A DNA stretch of 64,000 bases, taken from contig WPIO01000043.1 of assembly GCA_009760855.2 (NCBI GenBank), forward strand, positions 2,296,001-2,360,000, read 5' to 3'. How positions within the stretch are numbered: position 1 is the stretch's first letter; each line of letters opens with the position of its first letter. Below are positions 59,110 to 64,000 of this stretch, in pieces. The notes below the pieces were generated by a model that did not search any database, was not told the DNA's origin, and saw nothing but the letters and a program-made list of their open reading frames with translations. The stretch comes from Cristatella mucedo (taxonomy: Eukaryota > Bryozoa > Phylactolaemata > Cristatellidae). The position numbers were made by a program, and so were the translations under genes.

Positions 59110-59640
59110 AGAGGCGGAATGTTGTGTCGCTCACTTTTAGCTCACTTCATTCTTTGGCTCTTTATCTCTCAGATCTACTCCCCCACCAGGCCAAGCATCG
59201 TACCACCAGCTTTTCGGAATCCAACAGTCTACCAATACCTCGTACAAACATCAAATCCTTAGGAGACCGTGCTTTTAGTTCGTATGCTCCCAAATCCGGG
59301 AACTCACTCCTGACTTGCGTCAGAACACCCCTGCCTTGACCAAGTTTAAAAAGAACTTAGAAACGCCCCTATTTAGGACAGCATTTAGTAGGTTCCCTGG
59401 GATTCGTCCTTCCTGTGCTTATGCGTGGTGGCACTGTGCATGCTGCCACTAACCACATTTGCATGCTGACCCTTTGCATGTCACCCCTAACCATGTTATT
59501 CATGTTGTTTGTTTATCAAGCACGATATTACTCAGCATTCAATTGCATTTCCCCTTGCAGCAAATGCAAAGCGCCTAGAAAGAGACTGAGTTCTTTGGAT
59601 AAGCTTTATCAAGTGCATTGTTTTTATTAGTAATATTATT
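59110..59640 (+). mobile_element. LINE A 3' end
   Basis: From GTGTCGCTCACTTTTAGC through LSDLLPHQAKHRTTSFSESN, the 3' UTR and hairpin (AAAGCGCCTAGAAAGAG...AGCTTTATCAAGTGC) to a T/ATT tail. Confidence 0.83.
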
Positions 59641-59944
59641 AATGTCGTGAATTCATGGGTAAATTTGAATTTCTTATCTCTGTATAAGCGAGCACGAAGT
59701 TTGATAAATGTTTCTTAGCCTTATTTAGGCTGACTGTATTGTGTAGCTGTTAAGAACCTTTATTGCGTGGCCACTATAATACAGGATGATTTGATTTATT
59801 TTGATGCAATAGGAGAAATGGTGGCAGAAATGGTTATGGTCCTTAGGCTTTATAATTTCCTAGTTACACCTTATTCTGCTATGGCGAAGAAGATTAATTT
59901 GTCATAATTCAATGTAACACGTCTGTCACTATCCATGGGTATTT
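59641..59944. other. Unassigned DNA
   Basis: Nothing recognised between two LINE A fragments. Confidence 0.3.
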
Positions 59945-60457
59945 ACTAATTATTATTCATTTAAAAAGCACAACGGAGAACTAAGTCTCATTTAATGCAC
60001 TTTACTGTGATGCTGTATAAAATTTCTTCCAAAATAATCAGTGGTAAAATCTACTTGCAATAGGCACTGTGTGCACAGGCACATGCACGCAAATAACGAA
60101 ACACAACGACTGACTTAATATTGCAATAAACTGGTGTAATGAACGTTCTTAAATTTTCTTTTGAAATGGTAGGTTTTGACGTGCCTTAGTAGTGCTTTCC
60201 AGGATTTTCAATGTATGAGCTAAAGCCAAAGTCTCCACAAATGTTTTGGTTCGTTCACGCTTTGGCTACAGGATTTCAGTCGGATTAGTGGATTATATGA
60301 CTTTTCGAATCGTTGGTGAGTAGTTCTTATACGCAGGCGGGAGCCTGAAAATAAAGATGCTTAAAAGTAACTGACCAAATCTTGAAATACACACACACAC
60401 ACACACACACACGCGCACACACACACACAAACACAAACTCACACATATATATATACA

Positions 60458-60522
<65 letters not shown>

Positions 60523-61115
60523 CTTGATTAGGAGCCAGAGGTGAAACGTGAAGTGGTGTGATTTGGTAACTGCAATGATAATCACATGCATGATTGCGAT
60601 ATTTTCGCTTGCAGTAAAAGTGTTTTATTGCTGCTGCAGGTATACCAGCAAGAAGGAGTGACAAAATTCGAGAACGAATTTATAAAATGCGTGGATCAGT
60701 GTGGCAGATATATCCCTACTTTAAGTAGCCCCAATATATCAATTAATAGCAGCTGAATGAAGATATACTGGATTGTGTGGCTGATTTTATTATCTACTGA
60801 AAGATCAAGGGGTGTCAACCGGAAGTGTGTTGGTAGAGTCGACTGCATTGGGTTTTTTAAATTTCCGAACTACGCTCGGTCTGCTAATATCTAGCCAGAT
60901 AGTTTTCTCATATTGCAATGAGGGCGACATGGTGCCATCTATCATCAAATGTCAGCAAAAAGGCAGTAATGATTCGGAGAATGAAAAGTGCTACTTGGCT
61001 AGGAGACCCAAGCAAAGGTACAACTAAGTGTCATCTGCCTAGATTTGAAAGCCTAGGTTGTGCAGGACACTCTAATCGGCAAGAGCGGAGTATAAACTTC
61101 ATAAGGCAGGCCGTG
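59945..61115 (-). mobile_element. LINE A, reverse strand, split by a microsatellite
   Basis: Decayed hairpin and 3' UTR (59945-60200), then thumb-region words up to 60387. After the microsatellite the LINE continues (GGAGCCAGAGGTGAAACGTG, GGTATACCAGCAAGAAGG, GAATTTATAAAATGCGTGG) to the YADD-proximal region at 60990-61115 (GGTACAACTAAGTGTCATCTG, CGGAGTATAAACTTC). Confidence 0.72.
60388..60519. repeat. Composite microsatellite (AC)n-(AT)n-(GT)n
   Basis: About 130 bases: AC repeats, then AT repeats, then GT repeats, so the two ends are reverse complements and could pair as a hairpin. It sits inside a LINE A copy. Confidence 0.92.
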
Positions 61116-61189
61116 CACTTAGCTCTGGTCTAATAAATACTCCAAATGATGATTGAATGAACTCTTCTTTCAATCATTTGTTCATATAT

Positions 61190-62013
61190 CGATTTATCCA
61201 TGCTATAACTGATTTAAACAATCATTTTGACGACTTTACTAATGCCTCTCATTAAGAATTTCGTGCAACAAATTACTTTTTTCCTGTGATTCAAATGGAT
61301 CAATTAACTCGCAACAATAGTCATACACTCTTAGATATATTCTCGCTTAAGTGTATGTTGTGTGGTGTGGCAATATTATTTTGAATGCAACATATCTGGT
61401 CATTGGCCGATCTCATCACAATCTGCCGCTTGTGCTCTCATCTGCATCTACAATTACATTCGAATCGCGAAACCTCAATGACCTTGACATGGATTTTATT
61501 CATACGAAGATATCGTTTTAACCCATGTTGGCAATTCCCTCATCCGGCCTGTCGTCATTGGTAGAATGATACAACACGATAAGTGATGACGTACTTAACG
61601 AGTTTGTGCCATCGACTAAGCACGACGTGCCATCTCTTCCAAACAGCCTATATTATTCCTGCATAAGTATAGCTAGTCAGACCGACTCAGTGCGGTCGAC
61701 ATGTGGGTCAATCTTATACATAATTAAGATAGACTGTACTTGGTTATTTGCATGAGAAAAATAATGTAGATCATTCCAGTCTATTCTTGCAACGGCCATG
61801 TCGAACTTGGAACCAACGTATATTTGGATTATAGATGCGAAATTCAAAAAGGCAAATCTCTGTCAGCATGCATCTCTTTAACTGCTCTCTGGTTAACTAT
61901 TTATCTACTGATACTTGTGATGTCCTAAACAATCACTTTTCTAGCTACAACGGCATTATAAAAACTATCAGAGAGTACGTCACTTAGATTGTAGCATCCA
62001 TTCTGGAATCACC
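61190..62013 (+). mobile_element. LINE fragment, endonuclease C-terminus and linker
   Basis: Broken translation shows MDQLTRNNSHTLLDIFSLK (like T-x-x-x-x-HTLDL of LINE endonucleases), SHHNLPLVLSSASTITFESR, NLNDLDMDFI, LNEFVPSTKHDVPSL and LSTDTCDVLNNHFSSYN, KTIREYV. The order matches CR1/L2 ORF2 between endonuclease and RT. The family is uncertain, possibly LINE B. Confidence 0.6.
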
Positions 62014-62190
62014 TCTCTATCCCCGATGGCACCCGATATAAATCGGCTGCTTTTAACGACCTCGGTACCGAAGTCGTGGGTTCGAATCCTGTTGGAGACT
62101 CTTCTTTGCGGCCGCCAAAATTTGTGGACTTAACCGTAAGGGGTCTTCTGTTGGTATATAACAGATGCTGCTAACTCAGCTAGTATTTTC
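62014..62190 (+). mobile_element. SINE-2 (tRNA-like) copy with good box B
   Basis: GATGGCACCCGATATAAATCG (box A region), ACGACCTCGGTACCGAAGTC (inverted pair), GGGTTCGAATCC (near-consensus box B at about 62077-62088), then the SINE-2 body (GGGGTCTTCTGTTGGTATAT, GCTAACTCAGCTAG). It is too long and lacks an acceptor stem match, so not a tRNA gene. Confidence 0.65.
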
Positions 62191-62589
62191 AAAATTCCAC
62201 GAGTCTTCCTTTGGTGCCTACATTCGAAGAGGCTACGAGTGACAGAAACCAGAGCATCCTTTCACTTCGTTTCTTTCTGCCGAAACTCATGTTTTATACC
62301 CAGCTTTTCTAATTTGGGTTGAACCTGTATTCAAATTATTTTTTCACATTCACTGTCACTATTAAATCGCATTACTTAGTATATCTTAATAACTTATGTC
62401 TTTAAAAATTGAACATTCCAAAATCTTAAATATTCGGAATATGTTTTACAACCTTCTTAACAAGTGTTGACTAATTTTTAATACGGTGTATTGCAGAAGA
62501 TTATTGTTAATATCAGCTATGAACTTCATTTTTCTCAACTCGAGAGTGCCTCGGCTCAACGTATATATATCCATCCGTAACTCTAACAG
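62191..62589. other. Unassigned DNA
   Basis: Nothing recognised. Confidence 0.3.
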
Positions 62590-62785
62590 GCTACACAGTT
62601 AATGCGGGTGTTACTCGGGAGAGTTTTCTTTCATAGCACACACTCGCCTAAAGGGTTTTCGGTATGCATTCGGTAGCCAACGGACTTCATTTAATGCAAC
62701 AACGTTATAGTCGGAAGCATAGCCGAGTCGGGAGAGTCGCTCAGGTATTGAGAAACGTGGATCTTACACCCCAGGACCGTGGTTC
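62590..62785 (-). mobile_element. LINE B 3' end, reverse strand
   Basis: Reverse complement of the LINE B C-terminus: GGTGTTACTCGGGAGAGTTTTC, GGTATGCATTCGGTAGCCAAC, GGAAGCATAGCCGAGTC and CCCAGGACCG. This accounts for a stretch that at first resembles a tRNA. Confidence 0.72.
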
Positions 62786-64000
62786 GAAACTTTGGAGGAA
62801 CATAACCACTACGGTTTACTAATATATTAACTAGTTATTCAATATTGGCAATGCCTCTTTTCTAGCGATTTCAGCCTAATATTGTGCATCGATATGTATT
62901 ATAGTAATCCGTTGAGCCCCTGACTGCTTACAACCGATACTCAGAAACATTTTTCTACTAGTAAATGTCATCAGGCAGCAGCCTAGTCAAAAGTGACTAG
63001 AGCCACTACGATTTCAGCCTGTTTGCATGTGTTACTGTCCGGTTGCCCAAGAGCACCATTCTTTCATTCGCTTTCTCAATAAATTTTAAGTAAAGTGATC
63101 ACAGTGAATGAATCCACATACAGTCTACTTGTTATATCACCTAATATACCGTACTGACAAATGTCCGCCATGATTACGTCTCTCTGAAGAACATGCTTTC
63201 ATCTTCGGTAGCTCCAATGTCAGCTTGAGCCTATCAGATTCAGGCAGCAAAACAATGCATTCGTTGTGACGAGAAATGATACTCTTCATGAAACAAACGA
63301 TTAGGGCACAGCCATAAGTAATCCTGCCGGCAGTGCCGAAAGAGACTATGCATTTTAACTAAGCCATTGATAGCCCGTTCAACGTGGCCGACCCTGCAAG
63401 TGATACCACTAGACAAACTTCTTCACTGGCTCAATTTTATTCAAGCTTTGCCAGGTGATTAATTGAACATTTAACAGTGGCTCCCAAATAGTTTTTTATG
63501 GCAGGCTCGATCATTAAATAGTGGCAGAGAGGTATGAAACACAGATCAATCTTGCTCCACATCTATTTACCTTTCGTGCTGCTTATAAGCCTTGGCTTAT
63601 CGAGAACGTTCGATTATTTTTTCAATTGACTTTTTGCAGCAGAAAATCAACGTTCGACGACTTAAGTATCACAAGCACTGCATTTTTGAGCTTTTTAAGG
63701 ATTAACTTCAAATATTTCTAAAACTATATTCAAAAAGTAAAATACCGCTTCGCTGGTATATTACCTAAGTTAGGCCCACTTGCAGTAGAAACGTTATATG
63801 TAAAGCAATGTAATAAAGCGTAATAACAACGTAACATTTAAAAACATTAAGCTCTTTTAGACTGATGTCTAGAAAAGACTCGAGGCCCCTTAAATAAAAC
63901 GTTTCATCTGTTTCTAGAGTGCAAATGTCAAAACCCTCCAAACGAAAGTACTTGACACTTTTGTATTGGATAATTTATTGATTGATTAAGGTGCTACAAT
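62786..64000. other. Unassigned DNA to window end
   Basis: No exon (TM9-12 of the transporter was looked for), LINE or SINE signal that I can support. Confidence 0.35.

Noticed and set aside
60640-60725. Apparent exon after TGCTGCTGCAG encoding VYQQEGVTKFENEFIKC
   Set aside because: The sequence is the reverse strand of LINE A thumb-region words. The acceptor-like CAG is part of the element.
62014-62190. Functional tRNA gene at the good box B
   Set aside because: Spacing and flanks match two other SINE-2 copies, and the arms do not close into a cloverleaf by eye.
62710-62785. tRNA-like stretch with GCATAGCCGAGTC and GTGGTTCGAAAC
   Set aside because: It aligns over its length with the reverse complement of the LINE B C-terminal region, so the tRNA resemblance is chance.

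Overview
The window is animal (metazoan) genomic DNA, not bacterial. It has no operons and no long open genes. Two host genes, both on the + strand, are present only as short exons with clean splice sites and matching phases, separated by introns of 0.3 to 9 kb. Most of the remaining sequence is decayed non-LTR retrotransposon. The base composition, the multi-kilobase introns, the many CR1/L2-like LINE remnants and the (TA)n arrays suggest an invertebrate with a large, repeat-rich genome. I cannot assign a phylum from the sequence.

Host gene 1 (7671-23142) encodes the C-terminal part of an immunoglobulin-superfamily surface protein. Six exons can be joined in phase: the second half of one Ig domain, both halves of a second, both halves of a divergent third, and a last exon with a short hydrophobic tail, a stop codon and a poly(A) signal 9 bases later. 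The tail looks like a GPI-anchor signal. The 5' exons were not found and may lie upstream of the window.

Host gene 2 (34238-58396) is a major-facilitator transporter closest to the SLC18B1 (vesicular polyamine transporter) family. Five consecutive exons cover transmembrane segments 4 to 8. All junctions match in phase, and one intron appears to use a GC donor. Exons for TM1-3 and TM9-12 were not found.

Two LINE families explain most of the rest. LINE A ends in a conserved hairpin (AAAGCGCC...GGCGCTTT) and a (TTA)n tail, and has over 25 fragments in both orientations. LINE B ends in an (ACATT)n-like tail and has about a dozen fragments. LINE B copies interrupt LINE A copies at three or more places, so LINE B is generally the younger. 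A short tRNA-derived SINE carries the 3' end of LINE A, which suggests LINE A mobilised it. A second tRNA-like SINE family has three copies. The intron between transporter exons at 34.4 and 40.8 kb is filled by a very degenerate satellite with a period near 170 bp, whose two halves run in opposite directions.

Region by region: 0-7.6 kb, LINE A/B remnants and unassigned DNA; 7.6-23.1 kb, Ig gene with LINE-filled introns; 23.1-34.2 kb, intergenic or upstream intron DNA with nested LINEs; 34.2-58.4 kb, transporter gene with satellite, LINEs and a GC-rich insertion; 58.4-64 kb, probably transporter intron with LINE and SINE remnants.
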